This document shows, one piece after another, positions 17,301 to 25,473 of a stretch of DNA of 64,000 bases. Positions within the stretch are counted from its first letter, which is position 1; every line of letters begins with the position of its first letter. Where the stretch lies: positions 496,001 through 560,000 of the forward strand of contig NZ_JAFBBV010000001.1 in NCBI RefSeq assembly GCF_016907365.1, written 5' to 3'. A model generated the notes under the pieces. The model worked only from the letters and a program-made list of their open reading frames with translations, was not told the origin of the DNA and made no database searches. Position numbers and translations under genes: made by a program. This stretch comes from Oerskovia paurometabola. Lineage in GTDB: Bacteria; Actinomycetota; Actinomycetes; Actinomycetales; Cellulomonadaceae.

Positions 17301-19021
17301 TCGATGACGACCGTGACCGTCCCGACGGCGGCGACGAGGGCCGCCGCGAGCCGTCGGCGTCCCCGCTCGACGGCCGCGCTCGCCAGGCCGCCCGCGAGGA
17401 CGAGGCCCGCGACCGCGTAGACGGCGAAGGTGACGTTGTTGAAGCCGTAGAAGCGCGTGAAGTCGACCACCGCGGATGTCCCGAGCAACGAGGCCTGCTG
17501 CAACGTGGTCCCCGTCGCCCCGTCGATCGTGAGCACCAGCCACGTCACGCCCCCGAGCGCGGTCGGCAGGGCCCACGGGCGCCGGGGGAGCAGGCGCGAG
17601 CAGGACCAGGCCACGACCGCGACCAGGACCGTGGCAGCGGTCAGGGCGAGCGTCGCGGCGGCGTTCGGGGCGCTCCAGACCCACCACCGGGACAGGCTGG
17701 CGAGCGACGCGCCGACGGGGGCCGAGGCGACCACCAGCAGGACGGCCGTCGTGACGCGCCGTCCCACCCGGCCGGGCGGCACCGGTGTCGGCGAGCCGCG
17801 TCGCTGAGCCGCCCTGCGCACCCACAGCAGCCCGCCCAGCGTCACGACGAGCGCCGCGATCAGCAGGCCGACGAGCACTGGGTAGAGGCTCGGGATGGTG
17901 CTGGTCAGGACGTTGAAGTACTGCCGGTTCTCGACCGTCCGGGAGACGTCCATGCGACGGGTCTCGCCCAGGGAGATGGGGGCGCCGTCGAGTCCCTCGG
18001 TGCTCCCGCCGGCCTCGTGGACGATGGTCGCCGAGACGTCGACGAGCTGGACGATGCCGTCCGTCTGCGTCGAGGGGGAGTGGAGCCAGGTGCCGGTCAC
18101 GACCTCGGGCCGCCAGTCGACCACGACCTGCGGGCCGGGCTCTCCGACGGGTCCCGCCGAGACCCCGGCGATCAGGACGCGGGTGCCCAGGTCGGCTTCC
18201 TTCACGATGCGCCGCAGCGTCGCGTCCAGTGCCTCGAGGCTCTCGCCCCGTCGTCCGGTGCTGTCGAAGAGCTCTCCCTGGTCGATCACGGTGACAGGGC
18301 ACGACTGCAGGTCGCCGGCCGGGATCTGGTCGATCCCCGAGACGTAGCGGGACACGTGCCCGGCCCCGTCGGCGAGCATGACCGCGGCACCCGGCCCGAC
18401 CGCCGTCGCGCAGACGTCGACGTCGGCGAGTCGCTGCGCGACGGCGCCTGCCGGGTGCTGGGCCGTGACGTCGTCGGGCTGCTGGGTCAGGGTGGCCCAC
18501 CCAGGAATCGTCGCGGGCCCCTCGAGGTCGCCGCTCGCGGCGACCGGCTGCGGCAGCTCGGGGCATCCCGTGACCGCGGGGTCCACCGCGCCGTCCTCGC
18601 CGTCTTCACCGGGCTCGCCGGGCTCGTTCGTCGGGGCGGAGGCAGGCGCGTCGGCTGTCGAGACCATCTGGCCCGCCGAGAGGGTCAGCCAGGCGTCGGT
18701 GGTGCACGCCGTCCGCCCGGCGACGAGCGACGCGACGGAGCCGGTACGGATCATGCTCCAGAGCGTCGGCGTGGCGGTCCGGGAGATGTCACGCCAGTAG
18801 AGGCCGGCCACGGCGACCAGGATGGTCGGCGTCGGTTCGGTCGACTCCGCGGCCGGGGCCTGCGCGAGCGTCGGCCGGGTCTCGGTGGGGGCCGAAGTCC
18901 CCGGCAGGGCGTGCCCGGGCAGCGCGGTGCCGACCAGGCAGACCAGCGCGAGCAGGACGGCGACGGCCGTCCGGAGCGTGCGCGGTCGCGAGAAGGGCAG
19001 GTCAGCGGCCGGTTTCGTCAC
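14324..19021 (-). CDS. Giant membrane protein with a tandemly duplicated extracytoplasmic/multi-helix module
   Basis: The 1565-residue protein begins with a signal-like helix (RTAVAVLLALVCLVGTALPG) and contains the same module twice. Copy 1 (about 60-800) and copy 2 (about 850-1500) each have an extracytoplasmic domain followed by about ten membrane helices. Matching landmarks are TLSAGQMV/ALSAGQLA, CATAVGPGAA in both, CPVTVIDQGE/CPLTVVDAGD, RFYGFNNVTFAVYA/RFYGFGNPTFSVYA, WPGFGADFGG/WPTWGADLGG and GSVLNDSGI/GSVVNDFGV. The extracytoplasmic part loosely resembles an alkaline-phosphatase-superfamily domain, but the metal ligands are not obvious. Function is unknown; an envelope or polysaccharide role is a guess from the GT2 neighbour. 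The GTG at 19019-19021 follows TACGCT by six bases. Confidence 0.8.
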   Translation of the reverse strand: MTKPAADLPFSRPRTLRTAVAVLLALVCLVGTALPGHALPGTSAPTETRPTLAQAPAAESTEPTPTILVAVAGLYWRDISRTATPTLWSMIRTGSVASLVAGRTACTTDAWLTLSAGQMVSTADAPASAPTNEPGEPGEDGEDGAVDPAVTGCPELPQPVAASGDLEGPATIPGWATLTQQPDDVTAQHPAGAVAQRLADVDVCATAVGPGAAVMLADGAGHVSRYVSGIDQIPAGDLQSCPVTVIDQGELFDSTGRRGESLEALDATLRRIVKEADLGTRVLIAGVSAGPVGEPGPQVVVDWRPEVVTGTWLHSPSTQTDGIVQLVDVSATIVHEAGGSTEGLDGAPISLGETRRMDVSRTVENRQYFNVLTSTIPSLYPVLVGLLIAALVVTLGGLLWVRRAAQRRGSPTPVPPGRVGRRVTTAVLLVVASAPVGASLASLSRWWVWSAPNAAATLALTAATVLVAVVAWSCSRLLPRRPWALPTALGGVTWLVLTIDGATGTTLQQASLLGTSAVVDFTRFYGFNNVTFAVYAVAGLVLAGGLASAAVERGRRRLAAALVAAVGTVTVVIDGWPGFGADFGGILALVPAFAVLALLVGKVRLTLLRIAVVAGATVLVVAVISVIDWLSPTGSSHLGGFVQSLLDGGAFEVIARKAAGAWKTIANPGGVLATVLVVGLSIVLLRPERWRLPEVAAAYRAWPLLKPTAIALVVVAGVGSVLNDSGIIIGIMVFVVGAAMLVPGFMTDDLAPAGAGSTGRSDGDARAVLTTAEALAAPGVRRMPTMVATIGGGLFVVILLASSVLSAAGVRSPHATVPAGTEVAPSRSDVVAADQPLVVVGTAGVTWEDVSSGSAPTLNDMLTDGAGAAGVSQPTGAAGRCVAGGWLALSAGQLAEVTTQRAADGSWACPDLTPVVSGDGAQVSGWDDLVALQRGSTYQARLGVLGDALTTTCATAVGPGAAAALATSDGAVPRYRDAAGAFAPGTDAFACPLTVVDAGDATVPPLDPTRSAAEQSADRAAARTERLRAVDERVRTVLDRAPSGATVLVVDVSGNPGARPVLGVALARPTTDGPDQARFLTSAATRTDGVARLLDVPATILSAAGVTPPPRIQDTPLAWGSVRAPDAATTASSLADLTSRDHVRRTVYSFFVDVPLYAGLALGVACLALAPVASRARSARARARWARAWVWARGAALVVAAVPTAAFLTSLTGWWRFANPTLAIVLSTVGATAIVAALGALAPRRPAWLAPGIVAGITFVALSLDAMIGTPLNRASPLGSAPTFGARFYGFGNPTFSVYAVAALVLAAALAQWLVLRHRRVAAAVTVGVIGVVTMAIDVWPTWGADLGGGLVLVPAFAVLGLAASGARVTWRRFFAVAAVGVAAVAAVGVLDWLRPPDQRSHLGRFVAQVVDGSAWETLARKAGYALRSVLGGVPVWLTILVLVAAALLLFGSRRFTPRWFARTEAAWPLLRPALLALWIVSVAGSVVNDFGVRIAMIALIPAIPLLTVAALHASAFPGEDPEPSEASTADVPVEAAPARPTAPHDAPDDGAAPPDAAEPAASGR

Positions 19022-19027
19022 CGGACC

Positions 19028-19033
19028 AGCGTA
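19028..19033 (-). promoter_or_regulatory. -10 element (TACGCT) of a leaderless gene
   Basis: TACGCT read leftward, six bases before the GTG start of the duplicated membrane protein gene. Confidence 0.5.
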
Positions 19034-19191
19034 CGGGGAGCGTCTCCGGGGACCCGCTCGACCAGCGGGTCGGGCACCGTTCCTCCACGAGGTCGGCCCA
19101 GGGTGGTCGCGGCGGGCCGGAAGCGTGCGAGGGGGGTGCCCTGCGCACAGGAAGAAGCCTGTCTCAGGCGCAGGTCAAGAAGATGCCATCG

Positions 19192-19207
19192 CTAGGGAAA
19201 ACCCTAG
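19192..19207. repeat. Palindrome CTAGGG-AAAA-CCCTAG
   Basis: A perfect 6-bp inverted repeat around AAAA, 22 bp after the AI-2E permease stop and about 170 bp before the next start on the same strand. It could be an operator or a weak terminator. Confidence 0.4.
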
Positions 19208-19229
19208 GGAACGGGGGAGAAGCGCGGGT

Positions 19230-20450
19230 TCAGCGGTCGCGGGAGGGGGCTGAGACGTCCGTGTCCGGTGCCTGCGCGGCGGCCCGAGGCGGGGCGTCCG
19301 GGGCCGGCGCGTCGGCACCGCCGCTCGGGCCCCGGTCGTCACCTCCGTCGTCGTCGTTCTCCTCGCCGAGAGCCTCAGGAGGCGCTGCGCCCGCGCCTGC
19401 CGAGGTGTCCCCCGACAGGTAGCGCAACCAGCCGGAGCCCGGGTCCCCCTCGAGGACGAGCGCCCGGGTGAGCAGGGTCAGCGGGATGGCCAGGATCGCA
19501 CCCAACGGCCCGATCACCAGCGTCCAGAACACGACCGAGAAGAAGCTCAGCGTGAGGCTCAGGTTCACCGCGTCGGCCACGAACTTGGGCTGGACCAGCA
19601 CCTGGAGCACCACGTTCACCACGCAGTACACGGCGACCACGGCCAGGGCGAGCGGCCAGCCGCCCACGACCAGCGCCATGACCGCGGGCGGGACCAGGCC
19701 GAGCACGAACCCGATGTTGGGCACGAAGTTCGTGACGAACGCGAGGATCGCCCAGACCGCCGGGGCCGGGACCCCCATCCACCACAGGGCCAGGCCGTCG
19801 ATCACGGCGACGACGGCACCGAACGACGCGTTGACCACGAAGTAGCGGCGGACGCCCGAGTTGTACGCGGTGATGCGGTCGAGGGTCGCGGGGCGCTCCG
19901 CACCGAAGCGCGAGCGGGCGTCCTGGTAGCGGGTCGCGTCGGCGGCCATGAAGATCACGTAGGCGAGCACGAAGAAGAAGGCCGTGAGGACCGTCATGGC
20001 GGTCCCCCCGATCGTCGCGGCGAAGCCCGCGAGAGTGCTCGGGTCGAGCCAGGACGCCAGCGCGTCCGTGACCTGCCCCTCGACGCCGAACGACTCCAAC
20101 CACGTGGTGGCCTGCGCGACCATGTCCGACAGGTCGTCGAGGTACTGGCCCACGAGGCTCGCGAACTGCACCCCCGCGAACGCGAGCAGGGCCGCGAGGG
20201 CGCCCAGGATCAGGTAGGCCGTGACGATGGTCGCGGTGGTCGCCCCCCACCGGGACCAGCCCCGCCGCTGGAGCGGGCCCCGGACCGGCTGCACGATGAT
20301 GACGACGACCGCGGCGAGGGCGAGGGGGCCGAACAGGCCGCGCGCGAGGTAGATCCCGGCGAGGACGATCACAGCGGCGGCCAGGCTGAGCAGGGTGCGG
20401 GTCGAGGGCGCGAGGCCCGGCGGCCGAGGGGCGTCCTGCAGTGCGGTCAT
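19230..20450 (-). CDS. AI-2E family (PerM/TqsA) permease
   Basis: The 406-residue protein has about eight hydrophobic helices in the family pattern: an N-terminal pair (LLSLAAAVIVLAGIYLARGLFGPLALA), an amphipathic soluble region about residues 95-140, and the conserved C-terminal blocks VPNIGFVLGLVPP and VQPKFVADAVNLSLTLSFFSVVFWTLVIGPLGAILAIPLT. Members export or exchange small molecules, with autoinducer-2 shown only for TqsA. The C-terminus is an unusually acidic Pro/Ala tail of about 50 residues. The ATG at 20448-20450 has GAGGAG about twelve bases upstream, so unlike many neighbours this transcript has a leader. Confidence 0.85.
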   Translation of the reverse strand: MTALQDAPRPPGLAPSTRTLLSLAAAVIVLAGIYLARGLFGPLALAAVVVIIVQPVRGPLQRRGWSRWGATTATIVTAYLILGALAALLAFAGVQFASLVGQYLDDLSDMVAQATTWLESFGVEGQVTDALASWLDPSTLAGFAATIGGTAMTVLTAFFFVLAYVIFMAADATRYQDARSRFGAERPATLDRITAYNSGVRRYFVVNASFGAVVAVIDGLALWWMGVPAPAVWAILAFVTNFVPNIGFVLGLVPPAVMALVVGGWPLALAVVAVYCVVNVVLQVLVQPKFVADAVNLSLTLSFFSVVFWTLVIGPLGAILAIPLTLLTRALVLEGDPGSGWLRYLSGDTSAGAGAAPPEALGEENDDDGGDDRGPSGGADAPAPDAPPRAAAQAPDTDVSAPSRDR

Positions 20451-20503
20451 CTAGGTGGTGCTCCTCGGTAGGACGGTGCGTCAGGTCGAATGATGCCCTC
20501 CGG

Positions 20504-21751
20504 TCAGGCGGTCCGCACGACCAACCCGCCCGGCTCGACCCAGGCCTCGAGCTCGACGGCCTTGCCCAGCAGGTCGCCGTCGACCTGTGCCTGCTCACCG
20601 CCCTCGACCCGGACCCGGACGCGCTTGGCGCGCGCATGGTCGATGCGACCGATCTTCGCGGGCAGGTCGTTGCGCACGCCGAAGCCCTGCATGACGACGT
20701 CGCCGAAGAGCTGGGCCCAGCCGACGACTCCGCCCCGGGTGTCGATCGCCGCGACGTCGAGGATGCCGTCGTCCAGTACCGCGTCCGGGAGCAGCGTGAT
20801 GCCGCCGGGCAGCTTGCCGCAGTTCCCGACCAGCAGCGTGCGGAGCTTCGCGCTGACCACCGGGGTGTCGTCGAGCTGGATCTGCGCGCGCAGGCGGCGG
20901 CCGTGCAGGTGGCGGATGCCCGCGACGAAGTACGCGACCCATCCCATCTTCGCCTTGAGCGACGCGTCGGCGTCGGCGACCATCGCGGCGTCGAAACCGA
21001 GTCCCGCGATCACGAGGAAGATGTGCGCGGTCTCGGTGTCCTGCTCGGGGAGGGCGTCCCCTGCCGTGTCGTTCGCGCCGTCCGTCCCGGTCCCGGCACC
21101 GACCTCGTCCGCCTCGCCGGTCCCGACCGCGTCGCCGGTCGCGTCGTCGCCCGCCGCGCCCGAACCCGTGGTGCCGGTCCGCGCGGGGTCGTGCGCGGCG
21201 CCGTCGGGCTGGGCGAACTCCAGGACGCGGGCCCACCCGACGTCGATCACGCGGTCTGCGCCCGCGACGACGATGCGCAGGGCCTCGTCCGGGTCGGCGA
21301 TGGGCAGGTCGAGGTTGCGCGCGAGGAGGTTGCCCGTGCCGAGCGGCACCAGGCCCATGGGCTTGCCCGTGCCGACCATGCCCTCGGCGACGGCCCGGAC
21401 CGTGCCGTCGCCGCCGACCGCGACCACGATGTCGGCGCCGCGGGACAGGGCTTCGCGGGTCTGCCCGACGCCCGGGTCCTCGATGGTGGTCTCGAGCCAC
21501 AGGGGCTCGGGCAGGTCGGCGTCGGCGCACACGCGCCGGACCGTCCGCTCGAGGTTCGCGACCGCGGGCTTGGAGGGGTTCGCGACGAACGCGATGAGCT
21601 GACCGACGTCCTCCGTGAGCGCCTCGGCGACCGCGAGCGGGGGGTCGAGGCGACGACGACGTCGCTGCTGCGACCAGACCGTCATCGCGACGGTGAGCGC
21701 GACGGCGGAGATGGCGACCGCCGCGACCCCCAACCACATCTCCCAACCCAT
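20504..21751 (-). CDS. Diacylglycerol/lipid kinase family protein (YegS/DgkB type)
   Basis: The 415-residue protein has one N-terminal helix (about 3-25), a DAGK catalytic domain with FVANPSKP, the glycine-rich VVAVGGDGTVRAVAEG and PLGTGNLLARNL, and a C-terminal beta domain ending EAWVEPGGLVVRTA. It would phosphorylate a lipid such as diacylglycerol at the membrane. A run of about 60 residues rich in Gly, Ala, Thr and Asp (about 178-240) is inserted between the two halves of the fold. It is predicted to be disordered and is not part of the family core. The ATG at 21749-21751 follows TACCGT by seven bases, so it is probably leaderless. The frame is open further upstream but lacks start signals. 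Confidence 0.85.
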   Translation of the reverse strand: MGWEMWLGVAAVAISAVALTVAMTVWSQQRRRRRLDPPLAVAEALTEDVGQLIAFVANPSKPAVANLERTVRRVCADADLPEPLWLETTIEDPGVGQTREALSRGADIVVAVGGDGTVRAVAEGMVGTGKPMGLVPLGTGNLLARNLDLPIADPDEALRIVVAGADRVIDVGWARVLEFAQPDGAAHDPARTGTTGSGAAGDDATGDAVGTGEADEVGAGTGTDGANDTAGDALPEQDTETAHIFLVIAGLGFDAAMVADADASLKAKMGWVAYFVAGIRHLHGRRLRAQIQLDDTPVVSAKLRTLLVGNCGKLPGGITLLPDAVLDDGILDVAAIDTRGGVVGWAQLFGDVVMQGFGVRNDLPAKIGRIDHARAKRVRVRVEGGEQAQVDGDLLGKAVELEAWVEPGGLVVRTA

Positions 21752-21758
21752 GTTCGAC

Positions 21759-21764
21759 ACGGTA
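21759..21764 (-). promoter_or_regulatory. -10 element (TACCGT) of a leaderless gene
   Basis: TACCGT read leftward, seven bases before the ATG of the lipid kinase gene. Confidence 0.5.
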
Positions 21765-21795
21765 GCGCCCGGGATGCCGACGATGACGTCCGAGC

Positions 21796-21829
21796 CCGCC
21801 GAAGGTGACGTACCCGTCACCCTCGGCGG
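21796..21829. repeat. 34-bp hairpin repeat, copy A
   Basis: The arms CCGCCGAAGGTGAC and GTCACCCTCGGCGG pair over 13 of 14 positions. The element contains the stop codon of the ABC subunit B gene and probably terminates that operon. A second copy with 30 of 34 identical bases is at 32746-32779. Confidence 0.65.
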
Positions 21830-23667
21830 TCTCCCGCGCCTCGCTCCCAGGCCGCCCACAGCTGCGCGTACTGGCCGCCCGCCCGGCGCAGCTCGTCGTG
21901 CGTCCCCGACTCGACGATCCGCCCGGCCTCCATGACGACCACGCGGTCCGCGACCTGGGCCTGGCTCAGCCGGTGCGCGATGACGACCGCGGTCCGCCCG
22001 GACAGGGCCGCGCGTGCGGCTCGGTCGAGGGTCGCGGCGCCGTCGGTCCCGACCTCCGCGGTCGCCTCGTCGAGCACGACGACGGCCGGGTCGAGCAGCA
22101 GGATCCGCGCGAGCGCGAGCTGCTGCGCGCGGTCGGGCGACAGGTCGAGGCCGCCCGCGCCGACGACGGTGGCGAGGCCGTCGGGCAGGTCGTGCGCCCA
22201 GTGCGCCTCGACCGCGTCGAGCGCCGCTGCGAGCTCCGCGTCGCTCGCGTCGGGGGCCGCGAGGCGCAGGTCCTCGGCGAGCGTCCCGCTGAACACGTGG
22301 ACCTCCTGGCTCACCATCGCGGCGTCGGTCCGTCGGCCGTCGTCGTGCGGGGCCCGACGGCGTCGCCCCGGCGCCGTGCCCAGGACGTGCACGGCGCCGC
22401 GCGTCGGGCGGTGGATGCCCATCGCGAGCTTCGCGACCGACGTCTTGCCGGCCCCGGAAGCCCCGACGAGCGCGACGTGCTCGCCCTCGGCGACGTCGAG
22501 GTCCACGTCGGTCACGACGTCGCGCCCGGGCGTGTAGGCGAACGTCACGCCCCGGAGCACGACGGCGGAGCGCGGCTTCCGGGAGGCGGTCGCCGGACCG
22601 GGGTGGTCACCCTCGGCGGGGATCGCGTCGCCCTCGGCGGGCTCCGCCGTCGCCGCCGTCACGCCCACGAGGCGGGCGAGGCCCGCACCCGCCTTCTGGA
22701 TCTCGTCGAACTCGCCGAGCACCGTCCCGATCGGCCCGAACAACCGGTGGAAGTACAGGGCCGCCGCCGTGGCCGCGCCCACGGTCACGGCGTCGCCCGA
22801 GACGAGCCAGAACCCCGTGGCCAGCACGGCCCCGAGCCCGACGAGCTCGGCGACGTTGAGCCGGTTGTAGAACCGGGTGAGCAGCCCGATCCCGGTCAGC
22901 GACAGGTCGATCGCCCGCAGCGACGACGCAGCGACGAGCGCCTCGTGCCGGTCGCCGTGCCCGAGCGTCGTGACGGTCGTCGCACCCGCGACCGTCTCGA
23001 TGACCTGCTCGGTGCGCTGCGCCTCGGCGACGCGCACCTCCCGGTACACGGGGCCCGAGCGGCGCAGGAACCAGCGCAGCGACACGACCTGCAGGGGGGC
23101 GGCCGCGACCGCGGCGAGCGCGAAGCGCCAGTCCAGGGCACCGAGGCCCACGAGCGTCAGGACGATCGTGAACGCGGCCGACGTGACCGCGGGCAGCACG
23201 CCCGAGATCGCCTCGCTCACGGCGTCGACGTCCCCCGAGACGCGAGCCACGACGTCGCCGACGCCCGCCTGCTCGACCTGTTCGAGGGGCAGGTCGAGCG
23301 CGCTCGCGAGGACGTCCTCGCGCAGGTCGGCGAGCGCTCCCTCGCAGATCCGGGCGAGGAGGGTCTGGCCGAGGTAGCCGAGTCCCGCGCTCAGCACGCC
23401 GGCCCCGAGGAGCAGGAGCGCGTAGCGCACGAGGTCGGCGGTCTCGCCGCCCTCGACCACGACGTTGACCAGGACCCCGAGCAGGGCGGGCATCGCGAGG
23501 CCCGCGACCGACCCGGCCAGGAGGACGGCGACGGTCCCGGCGAAGAGCCATCGGCGGCGGGTGAGCATGCGCCACAGCGCCGCGTTGGTCGCGGCGGTCG
23601 AGGCGACGGGCAGGATCTCGTGCGCCGGGGCGGCGCGGCCGGTCCCGGTCGCGGCGGCGGCGCTCAC
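21817..23667 (-). CDS. Exporter-fold ABC transporter, ATPase-competent subunit (B)
   Basis: A 616-residue half-transporter with six membrane helices (about 30-320) followed by a nucleotide-binding domain. The domain has an intact Walker A (GASGAGKT, 402-409), a Q-loop (VSQEV, 452-456), Walker B with catalytic glutamate (VVVLDEAT, Glu534) and the H-loop histidine (IAHRL, His565). Its signature motif is altered, reading LSPDR (509-513) in place of LSGGQ. The GTG at 23665-23667 overlaps the stop of subunit A in a GTGA junction, so the two are made together. Subunit A has the mirror-image defects, so the pair should form one working ATP site. It lies in an iron-regulated region and is most like IrtAB/YbtPQ siderophore transporters. 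Confidence 0.88.
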   Translation of the reverse strand: MSAAAATGTGRAAPAHEILPVASTAATNAALWRMLTRRRWLFAGTVAVLLAGSVAGLAMPALLGVLVNVVVEGGETADLVRYALLLLGAGVLSAGLGYLGQTLLARICEGALADLREDVLASALDLPLEQVEQAGVGDVVARVSGDVDAVSEAISGVLPAVTSAAFTIVLTLVGLGALDWRFALAAVAAAPLQVVSLRWFLRRSGPVYREVRVAEAQRTEQVIETVAGATTVTTLGHGDRHEALVAASSLRAIDLSLTGIGLLTRFYNRLNVAELVGLGAVLATGFWLVSGDAVTVGAATAAALYFHRLFGPIGTVLGEFDEIQKAGAGLARLVGVTAATAEPAEGDAIPAEGDHPGPATASRKPRSAVVLRGVTFAYTPGRDVVTDVDLDVAEGEHVALVGASGAGKTSVAKLAMGIHRPTRGAVHVLGTAPGRRRRAPHDDGRRTDAAMVSQEVHVFSGTLAEDLRLAAPDASDAELAAALDAVEAHWAHDLPDGLATVVGAGGLDLSPDRAQQLALARILLLDPAVVVLDEATAEVGTDGAATLDRAARAALSGRTAVVIAHRLSQAQVADRVVVMEAGRIVESGTHDELRRAGGQYAQLWAAWERGAGDRRG

Positions 23668-25466
23668 GACGCGACCAGCTCGGCGCCGGTGCCGACCGAG
23701 CCGGCCGAGCCAGCCGAGCCAGCCGAGCCGGCCGAGCCAGCCGAGCCGGCCGAGCCAGCCGAGCCGGCCGAGCCGGCCGCGCCGTGGACCCCGGCCCCAC
23801 CGGGCGTCCCGCTCACTGCCACCACCACGTGGTCGCACGCCGCGAGCAGCGTCGGGCTCGTCGTGACGAGCAGCAACGTGCGCTCGGGGAGACCGCGCAG
23901 CGCCGCCGCGATCCGGGCCTCGGTCACGGTGTCGACGGCGGTCGTGGGGTCGTGCAGCACCAGCACGGGTTCGGGGCGGTGCAGCGCCCGGCCGAGGACG
24001 AGGCGTTGGCGCTGCCCGCCGGACAGGTGCTGGCCGCGCCCGGTCAGGTGGGTGTCGAGGCCGTCGCCGAGATGCCCGAGCACCTCGGTCGTCCCCGACG
24101 CGTCGAGCGCGCGCGGGTCGAGCGGGCCGTCGGGTGCGAGGTTGTCGCGCACGCTCGCGCTGAACAGCGACGCGTCGTGCCGGGCCGCGAAGACGAGGGC
24201 GCGTCCGGTCGCGGGGTCGAGCGTGGAGAGGTCGGTCCCGTCGACGACGACGGCTCCTGGTGGCGCGGGTGCACGGCACCCGAGGACGTCGACGAGCGCG
24301 GCCGCGTCCCCGGCGTCGGGCACGACGACGCCCACGACCTGGCCGCGGCGGACCGTGACGGACGGGAGCGTGGAGCCGCCGAAGACCCCGGCGAGGGTCA
24401 CCGAGCCGCCCGGCGGCGTCGCACCCGCCACGCCCGCGTCCACAGGCCGGGCCGGGGCGCTGTGGACGGTCGGCTCGCCGAGCAGGAGCAGCAGACGGCG
24501 TGCGGACGCGCGCTTCTGGGCGAGCTCGACGCCCAGGAAGCCCGTGCGTGACATGGGTTCCTGGACGAACTGCGCGAGGCCGACGACGGCGACGAGCTCG
24601 CCCACCGTGATCTGCCCGGCGAGCGCCATGCGTCCCGCGAAGAGCGCGACCGTCGCGAGGAAGACCACCGAGAGCCCTTCGCTCACGGCCTGGTACGCGG
24701 CGCGGGACCGGACGGCGCGCAGCGCGGCCGCGAGCGAGCCGCGGCTCGCTCGGCGGTAGCGGTCGGCCGCGGCCTGCTCCGCGCCCAGGCCCTTGAGGAC
24801 GCGCAGGCCCGTGACGAGATCGGTCGCGAGCCCGCCGGCGCGGGCCGCGGTCTCCTGCTCGGCCTCGCTGCGCGCCTCGAGGGGGACGGACAGCCGGTGC
24901 ATCACGAGGAGCATCACGGGGGTCGCGACGAGGACCGCGACGCCGAGCGGGACGGAGACGAGGAGGAGGCTCACGGCGGTCGTCCCGATCGCGGCGAGCG
25001 CGCCGAGCTGTCCCGTGACGAGCCAGGCGATCCCCGCGACGCGGTTCGTGTCGGAGGACGCGATGGTCAGGGTCTCGCCCGCCGCGCGGCGCCTGGCCAT
25101 GCCGCGCGGGTCGAGGACGCGCGCGACGGTGAGCTGACGCAGGTCGTGCGCGGCGAACGAGAACGCGCGGACGGTCGAGCGCATGCCGATCCGCCAGGCC
25201 ATGGTCAGGACGAGGAAGACCGCCGTGAGGACCCCGAGCCACAGCCCGAGCGCGGCACCGTCACGCGGCATGATCGCGCGGTCCACGACCACGCCGATCA
25301 GCACGGGCACGAGCGCCTCGGCGACCTGGTGGACCATGAAGCCGCTCGCGCCCGCGGTCAGCAGAAGCCACCGGCGGTTCCCGGTGAGGACGAGGCGGAA
25401 GACCTGGCCGACGGTCGTCGGCGGGGGCCCGCCGCGGCGTGCGGGACGACGGGTACGGAGGGGCAT
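23664..25466 (-). CDS. Exporter-fold ABC transporter, degenerate-NBD subunit (A)
   Basis: A 600-residue half-transporter with six membrane helices (about 30-320) and a nucleotide-binding domain that has lost nearly all catalytic motifs. The Walker A position reads GVVVPDAGDA (379-388) with no lysine. The Q-loop glutamine is absent (FAARHDASLF), Walker B has His505 for Asp and Asp506 for Glu, and the H-loop histidine is Ser537. The signature LSGGQ (481-485) is intact, so this subunit can complete the ATP site of subunit B but not hydrolyse ATP at its own. The tail contains eight GSA triplets. The ATG at 25464-25466 follows TACCTT by seven bases, and that hexamer is half of an iron box. Confidence 0.88.
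   Translation of the reverse strand: MPLRTRRPARRGGPPPTTVGQVFRLVLTGNRRWLLLTAGASGFMVHQVAEALVPVLIGVVVDRAIMPRDGAALGLWLGVLTAVFLVLTMAWRIGMRSTVRAFSFAAHDLRQLTVARVLDPRGMARRRAAGETLTIASSDTNRVAGIAWLVTGQLGALAAIGTTAVSLLLVSVPLGVAVLVATPVMLLVMHRLSVPLEARSEAEQETAARAGGLATDLVTGLRVLKGLGAEQAAADRYRRASRGSLAAALRAVRSRAAYQAVSEGLSVVFLATVALFAGRMALAGQITVGELVAVVGLAQFVQEPMSRTGFLGVELAQKRASARRLLLLLGEPTVHSAPARPVDAGVAGATPPGGSVTLAGVFGGSTLPSVTVRRGQVVGVVVPDAGDAAALVDVLGCRAPAPPGAVVVDGTDLSTLDPATGRALVFAARHDASLFSASVRDNLAPDGPLDPRALDASGTTEVLGHLGDGLDTHLTGRGQHLSGGQRQRLVLGRALHRPEPVLVLHDPTTAVDTVTEARIAAALRGLPERTLLLVTTSPTLLAACDHVVVAVSGTPGGAGVHGAAGSAGSAGSAGSAGSAGSAGSAGSAGSVGTGAELVAS
23694..23774 (-). repeat. Tandem 9-bp repeat encoding (Gly-Ser-Ala)n
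   Basis: Nine consecutive nine-base units, read leftward as GGC TCG GCT variants, encode eight GSA triplets and one GSV (residues 565-591 of ABC subunit A). It is in frame with multiples of nine and likely to vary in copy number. Confidence 0.85.
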
Positions 25467-25473
25467 GCTTGCT

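Noticed and set aside
14126..19195. A 1689-codon open frame on the + strand opposite the duplicated membrane protein, and similar long antisense frames at 894-2759, 4164-7860 and 21805-24759
   Set aside because: They are Arg/Gly/Pro-rich mirror frames caused by high third-position GC, lack start signals and family motifs, and lie fully opposite clear genes.
23694..23774. Short direct repeats that might be a CRISPR array
   Set aside because: Units are nine bases with no spacers and encode a Gly-Ser-Ala tail in frame.
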